Assembly (NCBI GenBank): GCA_019352115.1
Contig: JABBNW010000017.1
Coordinates: forward strand, 1 to 34,661
Length of the DNA stretch: 34,661 nt
Direction of reading: 5' to 3'
Source: Pseudomonadota bacterium
GTDB taxonomy: Bacteria; Pseudomonadota; Alphaproteobacteria; Acetobacterales; Acetobacteraceae
Shown here one piece after another: positions 26,960 to 34,575 of the stretch. How positions within the stretch are numbered: the stretch's first letter is position 1; every line of letters begins with the position of its first letter. Made by a program: the position numbers and the translations under genes. The notes beneath the pieces were generated by a model. It was not told the origin of the DNA, did not search any database, and saw nothing but the letters and a program-made list of their open reading frames with translations.

Positions 26960-28056
26960 CCCACGCCCGCCCGTTTCTCGATCGCCGACCGCAGCAGCGC
27001 CGCCCCGCGGTACACCCCGTGCACCATCTTCGAATACGGCAGGGTCACGAACAGCGCCAGGATCACCCCCAGGTGCACCGCCAGCGCCACCCCCATCGCT
27101 CCCGTCCCGCGCAACGCGAGCAGCGCCAGCCCCGTCAGCGCGGCGAAGAACAGCAGGCCGAGCAGCGCCACGTCCGCCCCCAGCAACTCCCGCGCCGCCG
27201 GCATCGGATCATCGACCAGCTTCATGGCAAACAGCCCGAAGGTGCCCACCAGCAGCCCGATCCCCCCGATCGTGCCCAGCAGCACGGGGAGGCTGAAGAA
27301 CGGATACGGCGCCGCCCAGCCGAGGAACGAATCATAGAAGAACCCGACGCAGGTCGCCGCGAAACACAGCAGGAACCCGTACATCATCGCGTGGTGCAGC
27401 CGCCGCCGCCGCATCGAGAAGCGTTCCGAATTGTCGTTGCACCCGCCGCCCCCGCCGCCGAGGTTCTTCAACGTCGCCACGTCGTGCAGCGCCGCCGCGA
27501 CAGCGGCAAGCGTGATCTTCCCGCGCCCGCCCGCATCCTTCCAGAACCGCGCCGCGCCCATCCCCAGCGCCAGCAAGGAGAAGAGGAAGGTGACCAGCCC
27601 CACCGCCTGCATCGCCCAGAGCGGGATCACCCGGTAGAACGCCCCCGGCACCACCGCATGCGCGCCATACAGCGCCGCATCGGGCACGAACCCCACCGTC
27701 AGCAGCAGCACCAGCGCGATCCCCGCAGCCACCGCCCCGGCCACCACCACCCCGTTGCGCTCGAACGCGCGCGCCAGCGCCGGCGGCCACGCATATTCGG
27801 CGTAGCTCTGCGCGCGCACCTGCGCGAGCCGGCGCGGCACGTTGATCCCCCATTCGTGCGGCGGCGCGTACTGGCAGGCGTAGAAGCAGCCGCGGCAGCC
27901 GTGGCACAGGTTGGCCAGATAGCTCACCTCGCCGGCCGAGAACGCGCGCCGCAGGTTCACCGCCGGGAAGACCGCGCAGAAGCCCTCGCAATAGCGGCAA
28001 GCGTTGCAGACTTCGAGCTCGTGGCGCGCGTCGCGCAGCGCGTCAGTTTCTTGCAT
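26956..28056 (-). CDS. tcuB: Tricarballylate utilisation protein B (Fe-S, membrane electron carrier)
   Basis: 366 residues. In characterised Salmonella, TcuB reoxidises the reduced FAD of TcuA and passes electrons to the membrane quinone pool. The N-terminus has two complete CxxCxxCxxxC clusters: Cys 17, 20, 23, 27 (CNACRYCEGFC) and Cys 51, 54, 57, 61 (CHGCRGCFYAC), so two [4Fe-4S] centres are expected. The rest has about six hydrophobic segments with His residues that may bind heme. It ends in the usual basic ALLRSAIEKR tail. The start overlaps the end of tcuA by 14 bases, a coupled pair. Downstream lies only an antitoxin remnant; no TcuC transporter or TcuR regulator is visible. Confidence 0.93.
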   Translation of the reverse strand: MQETDALRDARHELEVCNACRYCEGFCAVFPAVNLRRAFSAGEVSYLANLCHGCRGCFYACQYAPPHEWGINVPRRLAQVRAQSYAEYAWPPALARAFERNGVVVAGAVAAGIALVLLLTVGFVPDAALYGAHAVVPGAFYRVIPLWAMQAVGLVTFLFSLLALGMGAARFWKDAGGRGKITLAAVAAALHDVATLKNLGGGGGGCNDNSERFSMRRRRLHHAMMYGFLLCFAATCVGFFYDSFLGWAAPYPFFSLPVLLGTIGGIGLLVGTFGLFAMKLVDDPMPAARELLGADVALLGLLFFAALTGLALLALRGTGAMGVALAVHLGVILALFVTLPYSKMVHGVYRGAALLRSAIEKRAGVG

Positions 28057-29440
28057 GGCGTGCCGCCTCTTCCCCCGCGATGCGGCCGAACACCGTGCCG
28101 ATCGTCATTCCGAATCCGGCCAGGTAGCCGCGGCCGAGGATGTTGCCGGCCATGATCTCGCCGGACGCATACAGATTGGCCGCCGGCCGCCCGTCTTCCA
28201 GCAGCACCTGCGCGCGTTCGCTCACCCGCACGCCGAGATAGGTGAAGGTGATCCCCGGGCGCAGCGGGTAGCCGGTGAAGGGCGGCGTATCGATGCTGCG
28301 CGCCCAGTTGGTCTTGGGTGGATCCAGGCCCTCGGTCGCGCTGCCGTCCAGCTTCGTATTGTCGAATTTCCCCGGCCGCACCGCCTGGTTGTAGCGCGCC
28401 ACCGTCGCGCGCAGCTTCACCGGGTCGAGCCCCAGCTTCTCCGCCAACTCGCCCAGGTTGTCCGCCACCACGGCGGGATAGACCGACGGCATGAACAGCG
28501 GCACCGATTTCGCATCGCAGACGGAATAGGCGATCTGCCCCGGCTGCTGCGCGATCAGCCTTCCCCAGATGGCATAGCGCTTGGGCCAGACGTCCTCGCC
28601 CTCGTCATAGAACCGCTCGGCGTCGCGGTTGACCACGATGCTGTACGGCACGCTGTCGAGGCGTGTCGTGATCCCGCCGTCGAATTTCGGCGCCCGCGCG
28701 TCCAGCGCCACCGCATGGCACTGGGTCGGATCGCCGACCGATGCGACCTTCTGGTCGAGCAGATTGCGCAAAAGCCGGCCGCGATTGAACGGCGTGCCGC
28801 GGATCACGAAATTGTCGACCGCGTCGCCCCAATACTGCCGCATCCAGTCCAGATTAGCCTGGAACCCGCCGCAGGCCGCAACCACGCAGCGCGCCGCGAT
28901 GGTGGCCGGGAACCCCTTGTGGGTGATCTCCACCTGGCGCACCACGCCGTCGCGCATGGGCAGCGCGACCACCTCGCTGTCGTACAGGATATCGACGCCG
29001 ATTCGTTCCGCAGTCAGGTAGTAGGCGTTCACCAGCGCCTTGCCGCCGCCGAGGAAGAAGGCGTTGGTGCGCGAGAGGTTCAACGTGCCGGTGAGCGAGG
29101 GCTGGAACTGCACCCCGGCCTGCTTCATCCAGCCGAACACGCCGGAGGAGGCGCGGATGGTCATGCGCGCCAGGTGCTCGTCGGTGTTGCCGCCGGTGAC
29201 CCGCTTGAGGTCGTCCCAGTACTCTTCCTCCGCGTAGGATTCGGTAAGGACGTCCATCGGCGCCTCGTGCATGGCGCGCAGGTTGCGGGTGTGGCGGGAG
29301 TTGCCGCCGCGCATGGCGCGCGGGGCGTGTTCCACCAGCAGGACGGAGGCGCCGTGCTGGCGCGCGGTAATCGCTGCGCACAGGGCCGCGTTGCCGCCGC
29401 CGGCGACCAGGACGTCGTAGGGCTTGCTCAGGTCGGGCAT
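28043..29440 (-). CDS. tcuA: FAD-dependent tricarballylate dehydrogenase-type oxidoreductase
   Basis: 465-residue flavoprotein. TcuA oxidises tricarballylate to cis-aconitate in the family prototype. The FAD-binding Rossmann motif is at the N-terminus (VLVAGGGNAALCAA, residues 11-24), followed by RGGNSRHTRN, CVVAACGGFQAN, IVVNRDAERFYDEGED and the C-terminal ASGEIMAGNILGRGYLAGFGM, all typical of the fumarate reductase/succinate dehydrogenase flavoprotein fold as in TcuA. ATG 29440 was chosen because it sits nine residues before the FAD strand; no good ribosome binding site is visible and the frame is open for 61 codons upstream. It is transcribed divergently from a TPP-decarboxylase pair, with 124 bases between. 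The substrate here may be tricarballylate or a related polycarboxylate. Confidence 0.9.
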   Translation of the reverse strand: MPDLSKPYDVLVAGGGNAALCAAITARQHGASVLLVEHAPRAMRGGNSRHTRNLRAMHEAPMDVLTESYAEEEYWDDLKRVTGGNTDEHLARMTIRASSGVFGWMKQAGVQFQPSLTGTLNLSRTNAFFLGGGKALVNAYYLTAERIGVDILYDSEVVALPMRDGVVRQVEITHKGFPATIAARCVVAACGGFQANLDWMRQYWGDAVDNFVIRGTPFNRGRLLRNLLDQKVASVGDPTQCHAVALDARAPKFDGGITTRLDSVPYSIVVNRDAERFYDEGEDVWPKRYAIWGRLIAQQPGQIAYSVCDAKSVPLFMPSVYPAVVADNLGELAEKLGLDPVKLRATVARYNQAVRPGKFDNTKLDGSATEGLDPPKTNWARSIDTPPFTGYPLRPGITFTYLGVRVSERAQVLLEDGRPAANLYASGEIMAGNILGRGYLAGFGMTIGTVFGRIAGEEAARHARN

Positions 29441-29564
29441 GCGTGCTGTGTACGAACCAAGCGGCATCGGCGCAAGCTGGGCCGACCCAACAGGGCCCCC
29501 CGCCCCGGCGCCCGCGATCCGCCGGGGGCCCGCCGCGGGCGGTCCGCGTCCAGGAGTTTTCCCC

Positions 29565-30089
29565 ATGCCAGATACAGCCCCCTGGTACCAGACCGCCGTC
29601 GCAGTGCTGAAGCGCCACGACATCCGGCTGGTGACCTATGTTCCCGACAACGTGCTGCGCCCGCTGATCGAGGCGGTGCACGCCGACCCTTTCTTCACCC
29701 CGCTGATCGCGACCCGGGAGGAAGAAGCGCTCGGCATCGTCTCGGGCGCCTGGATGGCGGGGATGCGGGGAATCCTGCTGATGCAGACCTCGGGCTTCGC
29801 GACGTTGCCGAACGTGATCGCCTCGCTCGCGGTGCCGTTCCAGATCCCGGTGCTGATGATGGTCTCCGAACGCGGCACGTTGGGGGAGTTCAACCAGGGC
29901 CAGGCGCTGGTGGCGAAGACCATGCGCCCGGTGCTGGACGCGCTGGCGATCGAGCATCACACCATGAGCCGGGGCGATGAGGTGGAGTTCATCCTCGATC
30001 GTTCGATCCGCCAGGCGGTGGCGACGCGGGCGCCGGTTTGTTTCATCCTGTCGCCGTTGTTGACCGGCGGCAAAGTGTTCGCGGCCTGA
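29565..30089 (+). CDS. TPP-dependent decarboxylase, pyrimidine (alpha) subunit
   Basis: 174 residues, one half of a split thiamine-diphosphate enzyme. The Pyr domain is recognised by TYVPDNVLRPLIEAV, the catalytic-Glu segment IATREEEALGIVSGAW (Glu about 52-54, which activates the TPP pyrimidine), and LPNVIASLAVPFQIPVLMMVSERG. The length and the two-gene arrangement resemble sulfopyruvate decarboxylase ComD and the phosphonopyruvate decarboxylase N-terminal half. CAGGAG lies about eight bases before ATG 29565. The next gene, 13 bases on, encodes the partner PP domain. The natural 2-oxo acid is unknown. Confidence 0.88.
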   Translation: MPDTAPWYQTAVAVLKRHDIRLVTYVPDNVLRPLIEAVHADPFFTPLIATREEEALGIVSGAWMAGMRGILLMQTSGFATLPNVIASLAVPFQIPVLMMVSERGTLGEFNQGQALVAKTMRPVLDALAIEHHTMSRGDEVEFILDRSIRQAVATRAPVCFILSPLLTGGKVFAA

Positions 30090-30102
30090 GGGGAGCGGGA
30101 TC

Positions 30103-30717
30103 ATGTCATTCGCAGCCAATCATCCGAGGCACCGGAACGATGCCAAGGTGATGAGTCGGGCCGATCTCACTGCCCGCCTGGTCGCGCGCCTGCACCACGA
30201 GGAAGCGGTCATTGGCGGCATCGGCTATGCCAATTTCGACCTCTGGGGCGCAGGGCACCGACCGCAGAATTTCTACATGCTGGGAAGCATGGGGCTTGCC
30301 GTGCCGATCGCGCTCGGCGTGGCGATCGCCCAGCCGGCGCGGCGGGTGGTGGCGCTGGAGGGCGACGGGTCGGTGCTGATGCAACTGGGCGCGCTGGCGA
30401 CGGTGGCCGGGCTGCGGCCGGCGAACCTCGTGATCGTGATCTGGGACAACGGCGCGTATCAGATCACCGGCGGGCAGCCGACCGCGGCGGCGGCGGCGGC
30501 GGACCTGGTGGCGATCGCGCGTGGGGCCGGGATCGCGCAGAGCGCCTGGGCGGCGGACGAGAGCGATTTCGAGGAAATGATCGCCCGCGCGCTGACCGAG
30601 GACGGGCCGTGGCTGATCGGCTGCCGGATCGACGCGGTGAAACCGGTGGCGACGACGGAGCGGGATCCGGCGCGGATTCGGGATCGGTTCATGCGTGGGA
30701 TCGCGGTGGGGGGGTAG
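30103..30717 (+). CDS. TPP-dependent decarboxylase, PP-domain (beta) subunit
   Basis: 204 residues, the cofactor-diphosphate-binding half. The TPP/Mg motif is visible as LEGDGSVLMQLGALAT to VIVIWDNGAYQITGG, that is GDG followed about 27 residues later by DN. The N-terminal region has GIGYANFDLW and NFYMLGSMGLAVPIALG, typical of the sulfopyruvate/phosphonopyruvate decarboxylase group. Together with the alpha subunit (about 378 residues) it matches the size of the fused enzymes. ATG 30103 has GGGAG upstream; Met17 is a possible later start. A dehalogenase-like hydrolase follows after 75 bases on the same strand. Confidence 0.88.
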   Translation: MSFAANHPRHRNDAKVMSRADLTARLVARLHHEEAVIGGIGYANFDLWGAGHRPQNFYMLGSMGLAVPIALGVAIAQPARRVVALEGDGSVLMQLGALATVAGLRPANLVIVIWDNGAYQITGGQPTAAAAAADLVAIARGAGIAQSAWAADESDFEEMIARALTEDGPWLIGCRIDAVKPVATTERDPARIRDRFMRGIAVGG

Positions 30718-30792
30718 GCGGGGAGGTCAGAAGGTCTTCGGCAATACTCCCCCACCCGACCCGCAACGACCGCGCCCCGCAAGGTACCGCCC

Positions 30793-31674
30793 ATGGACAT
30801 CATGCCCGGCTTCACCCTCACCGACATAGAAACAGCCGGCGCCCGCATCCGCCTGCGCCACGGCGGGTCCGGCCCGCCGCTCCTGCTGCTGCACGGCAAC
30901 CCGCTGACCCACGTCGCCTGGCACAAGCTCGCCCCCGCGCTCGCCGAGCGCTTTCACGTCGTCGCCGCCGACCTGCGCGGCTACGGCGACAGCTCCGCCC
31001 CGCCCGAGGACCCGGACCACGCCAATTATTCGTTCCGCGCCATGGCGCAGGACCAGGTCGAGGTGATGCAGGCACTCGGCCACGACCGCTTCTTCGTGGC
31101 CGGCCATGACCGCGGCGGACGCACCACGCATCGCATGTGCCTCGATCATCCGGACAAGGTGATCCGCGCCGCGGTGCTCGACATCGTTCCCACGCTCGAC
31201 ATGTGGGCCGCGATGGACAAGGACGGCGCGATCGGCGGCTGGCACTGGCCGTTCATGGCCCAGCCGGCCGATTTCCCGGAACGCATGCTGGGCGGCGTTC
31301 CCGCCGACTGGTTCATGCGCAAGAAACTCCTGAAACTGACCGCCGATCTCGATCACATTCCCCCCGCGATCTGGGACGAATACGTCCGTTGCTTCAACGA
31401 GAAGACGATCCGCGGTTCCTGCGCCGACTATCGCGCTGCGGCCACGATCGACTGCGTGCTCGACACCGCCGATCTCGACCGCAAGCTCGCCATGCCGCTC
31501 CTGGTGCTGTGGGGCAAGACCAGCAGCGTGGGCAAGCGGTTCGCCGATCCCATCGGCCTCTGGCGGCAGCGCGCGACGGACGTGCGCGGCGCGGCGCTGC
31601 CGAGCGGTCATTACGTGAACGAAGAAGCCCCCGCCGAGGTGCTGGACTGGTTCCTGCGCTTCTTCACCGGCTAG
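30793..31674 (+). CDS. Haloacetate (fluoroacetate) dehalogenase-type alpha/beta hydrolase
   Basis: 293 residues, an alpha/beta hydrolase that by family removes a halide from haloacetates. Every key residue of characterised fluoroacetate dehalogenase has a counterpart: nucleophile Asp106 in GHDRGGR, Arg107 and Arg110 (carboxylate binding), acid Asp130 in LDIVPT, halide-pocket His151 and Trp152 in GWHWPFMAQP, Tyr213 in CADYRAA, and His273 in SGHYVNE. Offsets from the known enzyme numbering (D110, R111, R114, D134, H155, W156, Y219, H280) are a steady -4, then -6 and -7. The N-terminal oxyanion loop is LLLHGNPLTH. AAGG precedes the start by about 8 bases. It overlaps the 3' end of the convergent SDR gene by 11 bases. 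An epoxide or ester hydrolase role cannot be excluded. Confidence 0.88.
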   Translation: MDIMPGFTLTDIETAGARIRLRHGGSGPPLLLLHGNPLTHVAWHKLAPALAERFHVVAADLRGYGDSSAPPEDPDHANYSFRAMAQDQVEVMQALGHDRFFVAGHDRGGRTTHRMCLDHPDKVIRAAVLDIVPTLDMWAAMDKDGAIGGWHWPFMAQPADFPERMLGGVPADWFMRKKLLKLTADLDHIPPAIWDEYVRCFNEKTIRGSCADYRAAATIDCVLDTADLDRKLAMPLLVLWGKTSSVGKRFADPIGLWRQRATDVRGAALPSGHYVNEEAPAEVLDWFLRFFTG

Positions 31675-32623
31675 CCCCCGCCTGCGCTGCGCCGGGATCG
31701 AAACGAACCCCGGTCAGCGTTTCCGACACCGCCCACAACCGTGCCCCCGCCGCCGGATCGCGCGCGCGCGCCGCGACACGCGCCGGCCCCGGCGGTCCGG
31801 TCAGTTCCTGGAACCCCACCGGCCCGTAATACCCACCCGCATGCGCCGCCGGCGCCGTCGCCGCGAACAGCACCGGCCACGCCCCCGCGGCCGCCGACTG
31901 GGAAAAGACAGGCGCCGCCAGCCGCATTACCCCCCGGGCCAGCCCGCTGCGCCGGTTCGCCGCCGGCTCCTTGTCGAACAGCTCCGTCCGCGCCCAGCCC
32001 GGATGCGCGGCGAGGCTCGCGATCCCCCATCCGTTCGCTTCACTGCGCCGTTGCAGTTCGAACGCGAACATCAGCATCGCCAGTTTCGACTGGGCATAGG
32101 CGGCCCAGGGCGCATAGGTCCGTTCCGAGCCCAGATCGTCAAACCCGATCCGGCCGCGCCGGTGCATCAGGCTCGCAAGGTTCACCACCCGCGCCCGCTC
32201 GCCCCGCCGCAGCAACGGCAACAGCCGCGCGGTCAGCGCGAAATGGCCGAGGTAATTGGTGCCGAACTGAATCTCGAACCCGTCCGCCGTCAGCTGCCGG
32301 GTCGGTGGCGCCAGCACGCCGGCGTTGTTGATAAGCAGGTCGATCGGCGCCCCCTCCGCGCCCAGCCGGTTGGCGAACGCAGCGATATCGGCAAGGCTGG
32401 CGACGTCCAGATGCGCGTAGCGCAGATCGGACCCCGGGTGGACCGCGCGGATGCGGGCCAGCGCGGCCGCCCCCCGCGCATCATTCCGCCCGGTCACGAT
32501 CACCGCAGCCCCGGCGCCCGCCAGCGCCAGCGCCGTCTCGAAGCCGAGGCCCGCGGTCGCTCCGGTGATCACCGCACGCCGGCCGGACTGATCCGGGATG
32601 TCCTTGATCGTCCAGGCGGTCAT
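31664..32623 (-). CDS. Short-chain dehydrogenase/reductase
   Basis: 319-residue NAD(P)-dependent oxidoreductase of the SDR superfamily. Classical motifs are in order: cofactor loop TGATAGLG at 20-27, NNAG at 99-102, Ser151 in NLASLMHRRG, and the catalytic Tyr176-x3-Lys180 in AAYAQSK. The length and the C-terminal part resemble the retinol-dehydrogenase/WWOX-like group that acts on alcohols and ketones. ATG 32623 has GGAGAGGG just upstream; the open frame continues 43 codons before it. Its 3' end overlaps the haloacetate dehalogenase-type gene tail to tail, so transcripts will be antisense to each other there. The substrate is unknown. Confidence 0.88.
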   Translation of the reverse strand: MTAWTIKDIPDQSGRRAVITGATAGLGFETALALAGAGAAVIVTGRNDARGAAALARIRAVHPGSDLRYAHLDVASLADIAAFANRLGAEGAPIDLLINNAGVLAPPTRQLTADGFEIQFGTNYLGHFALTARLLPLLRRGERARVVNLASLMHRRGRIGFDDLGSERTYAPWAAYAQSKLAMLMFAFELQRRSEANGWGIASLAAHPGWARTELFDKEPAANRRSGLARGVMRLAAPVFSQSAAAGAWPVLFAATAPAAHAGGYYGPVGFQELTGPPGPARVAARARDPAAGARLWAVSETLTGVRFDPGAAQAGASR

Positions 32624-32834
32624 GCACCCTCTCCGCCACTGTACGCTGCCGCCCCGGAACGCCACAGCGGCCGGAAACCGGCGCCCCGAACGCCCAGGCC
32701 AGCATACAACACGCCCGCTCGCAGCCGCACGCAACCCCGACCGCGCAATCACGGAGACGAAGGTCCAACCCCGGCCGCTCTTGCGCCGCAGACGGCGATC
32801 GCGACGTCACCACAAGAGCAATCGCTCGCGGATT

Positions 32835-32877
32835 CCGTTCCGGGCACCGCCGGGCCAGGCGCGACGACCCGGAACGG
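32835..32877 (-). terminator. Hairpin downstream of the 3-hydroxyisobutyrate-type dehydrogenase
   Basis: A perfect 10-bp stem CCGTTCCGGG/CCCGGAACGG (32835-32844 and 32868-32877) with a 23-base loop lies about 30 bases beyond the dehydrogenase stop at 32909. No T-run follows on the minus strand. It may end that transcript or be a binding palindrome ahead of the SDR gene. Confidence 0.45.
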
Positions 32878-32908
32878 CCGCACCTCCCCCTATTGCGCCC
32901 GTCCTGCG

Positions 32909-33793
32909 CTATCCGACCTCACGCTCCAGCGCCTGCTCGTACACCCGCAGCAGGGAACTCGAATCGTCCCCGCCCATCCCTTTCGCGCGTCCGATCCGCA
33001 TCAGGGTCATCACCTGCGGCGCGATCATCCCGGGCATGCCCAGCTCATCGGCCATCTCCAGTGCCAGCCGCATGTCCTTGTGCGCGAGATCCAACGCGAA
33101 GCCGGGCTTGAAATTGCGCTCGAACGCCCTCGGCCCCAGGCCGCGGAACGCATCGGAATTGCCGGACGCGTTGCAGATCACGTCGTACAGCTTGTGCACG
33201 TCGATGCCGGCAGCAGCCCCCAGCATCAGCGCCTCCGACGCCGCGGCAGCGTTGCAGAACGCCAGCATGTTGTTGCAGAGTTTGGCCACCGATCCCATGC
33301 CGATCGGGCCGACGTGGATCACTTCCTTGCTGAAGGATTTCAGCAGCGGCAACTGCGCCTCGAACACCGACGCCTCGCCGCCCACCATGATGACGATGGT
33401 GCCGTCGGTCGCGCGCGGCACGCCGCCCGACACGGGGGCTTCCAGCATCGCGATCCCCTTCGCCGCCATGCCTTCGCTCACCCGGCGTGCGGTGGCTGCG
33501 GAATTGGTGGAAAGGTCGATATAGACCGAGCCCGGCCGCGCATGCGCCGCGATACCGTCCGGCCCGAGCGCCACCGCTTCCACATGCTTCGGCATCGGCA
33601 GGGACGTGAACATCACGTCCGCCGTCGCGGCCACCGCGGCGACGGAGGCACCGGCAGAGGCGCCGACCGCGGTGCAGGCGCCGACCGCGTCGGGATTGAG
33701 ATCGAACACCGCAACCTGGTGGTTGGTGTTGCGAATGATGTTGCGGCACATGGGGCCACCCATGTTGCCGACGCCGACGAAGCCGATCTTCAT
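32909..33793 (-). CDS. NAD(P)-dependent 3-hydroxyisobutyrate-family dehydrogenase
   Basis: 294 residues of the beta-hydroxyacid dehydrogenase family (HIBADH, tartronate semialdehyde reductase, related enzymes). The Rossmann motif is GFVGVGNMGGPM at residues 4-15; the substrate segment DLSTNS follows near 93; APVSGGVPRATDGTIVIMVGG is near 119; and the catalytic lysine is Lys171 in GSVAKLCNNM. These are all the family hallmarks, so it should reduce or oxidise a 3-hydroxy acid. The exact substrate (hydroxyisobutyrate, tartronate semialdehyde or other) cannot be assigned. ATG 33793 has GGGAGG 10 bases upstream. It is co-directional with the SDR, about 285 bases before it. Confidence 0.9.
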   Translation of the reverse strand: MKIGFVGVGNMGGPMCRNIIRNTNHQVAVFDLNPDAVGACTAVGASAGASVAAVAATADVMFTSLPMPKHVEAVALGPDGIAAHARPGSVYIDLSTNSAATARRVSEGMAAKGIAMLEAPVSGGVPRATDGTIVIMVGGEASVFEAQLPLLKSFSKEVIHVGPIGMGSVAKLCNNMLAFCNAAAASEALMLGAAAGIDVHKLYDVICNASGNSDAFRGLGPRAFERNFKPGFALDLAHKDMRLALEMADELGMPGMIAPQVMTLMRIGRAKGMGGDDSSSLLRVYEQALEREVG

Positions 33794-33887
33794 GAGTGCG
33801 CATCCTCCCGATCACGTGCGACTGTACGGGGCGGGAGCATGGCAGAGCGGGAGGCAGGCGTCACCCGGCCGCGGCAAGGTGCCGCGG

Positions 33888-34364
33888 TCACCCGTTGGAA
33901 CGCCCCTTCGCCGGCAGACCGGACGCCGCCGCGGCCGATTTCCCTGCGGTGCCGACGCCGGCGACCGCACCCGGTTTCTGCAACGTCTCCAGGAAGGCGA
34001 TCAGGTTGGCGCGCTTGGCAGCATTGTGCAGACCCCCGTACGGCATCTTCGTCCCGGGCACCACTTGCTGCGGATCGGCGATGTACCGGTCCAGCACCGC
34101 CGGGGTCCAGACGATATTGGCGTTCTTGTTCGCGACCGAATAGTCGTAGCCGGGCTCCGATCCGGTATGGCGTCCGACCACGCCGAACAGGGACGGGCCG
34201 ATCTTGTTCACCCCGGGCTGATCGGAGTGGCAAATCGCGCATTGCGCATGGAACACTTGTTTCCCGGCGGCCGCATCCGCAGCGCGGGCGATGCCCAAGG
34301 AACCGAAAAGCCCGATCGGCGCCAGCAGTGCGACGGTGCCGAAGCGTTGAGCCAAGCTGCGCAT
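33888..34364 (-). CDS. Cytochrome c (c-type, periplasmic)
   Basis: 158-residue class I cytochrome c. A signal peptide occupies about residues 1-28 (hydrophobic LLAPIGLFGSLGIARA, cleavage after ARA). The heme motif CAICH has Cys42, Cys45 and His46, and the axial Met107 lies in PGTKMPYGG. Downstream NLIAFLETLQKP is the usual C-terminal helix; the last 30 residues are an Ala/Gly tail that may be flexible. GGAT with AAGG upstream supports ATG 34364. The next gene upstream is the 3' end of a molybdenum hydroxylase, so it may carry electrons from that enzyme to the respiratory chain, an arrangement known from aldehyde dehydrogenase-type hydroxylases. Confidence 0.92.
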   Translation of the reverse strand: MRSLAQRFGTVALLAPIGLFGSLGIARAADAAAGKQVFHAQCAICHSDQPGVNKIGPSLFGVVGRHTGSEPGYDYSVANKNANIVWTPAVLDRYIADPQQVVPGTKMPYGGLHNAAKRANLIAFLETLQKPGAVAGVGTAGKSAAAASGLPAKGRSNG

Positions 34365-34575
34365 CCGAAATCATCCTTGTTTGCCACCCGGGGCGGCCCC
34401 GGCGGATCGGTGTCGTACCCGGCCACACCGTCGCCCGGCATGACGCAAAGCGGACGACGCGATGCGGGAGCCGTGCGGAGGACCGCGGCGGGAATTCCAC
34501 ACCGCGCCGGCCGCGCCAATGACCTGGATCAAACGTTCCTGCGCCGATGCGATGTGTCGCGTACGCGGCGCCCGC
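34365..34575. other. Spacer between the hydroxylase end and the cytochrome c gene
   Basis: About 211 bases carrying the ribosome binding site of the cytochrome. A 90-codon minus frame crosses it, but it is Arg-rich and has no recognisable domain. I see no clear promoter or hairpin. Confidence 0.5.

Noticed and set aside
25944-27337. Long plus-strand frames across the spacer and into tcuB
   Set aside because: They cross the inverted repeat and run antisense to tcuB, with Arg/Ala/Ser-rich sequence and no recognisable motif or start signal.
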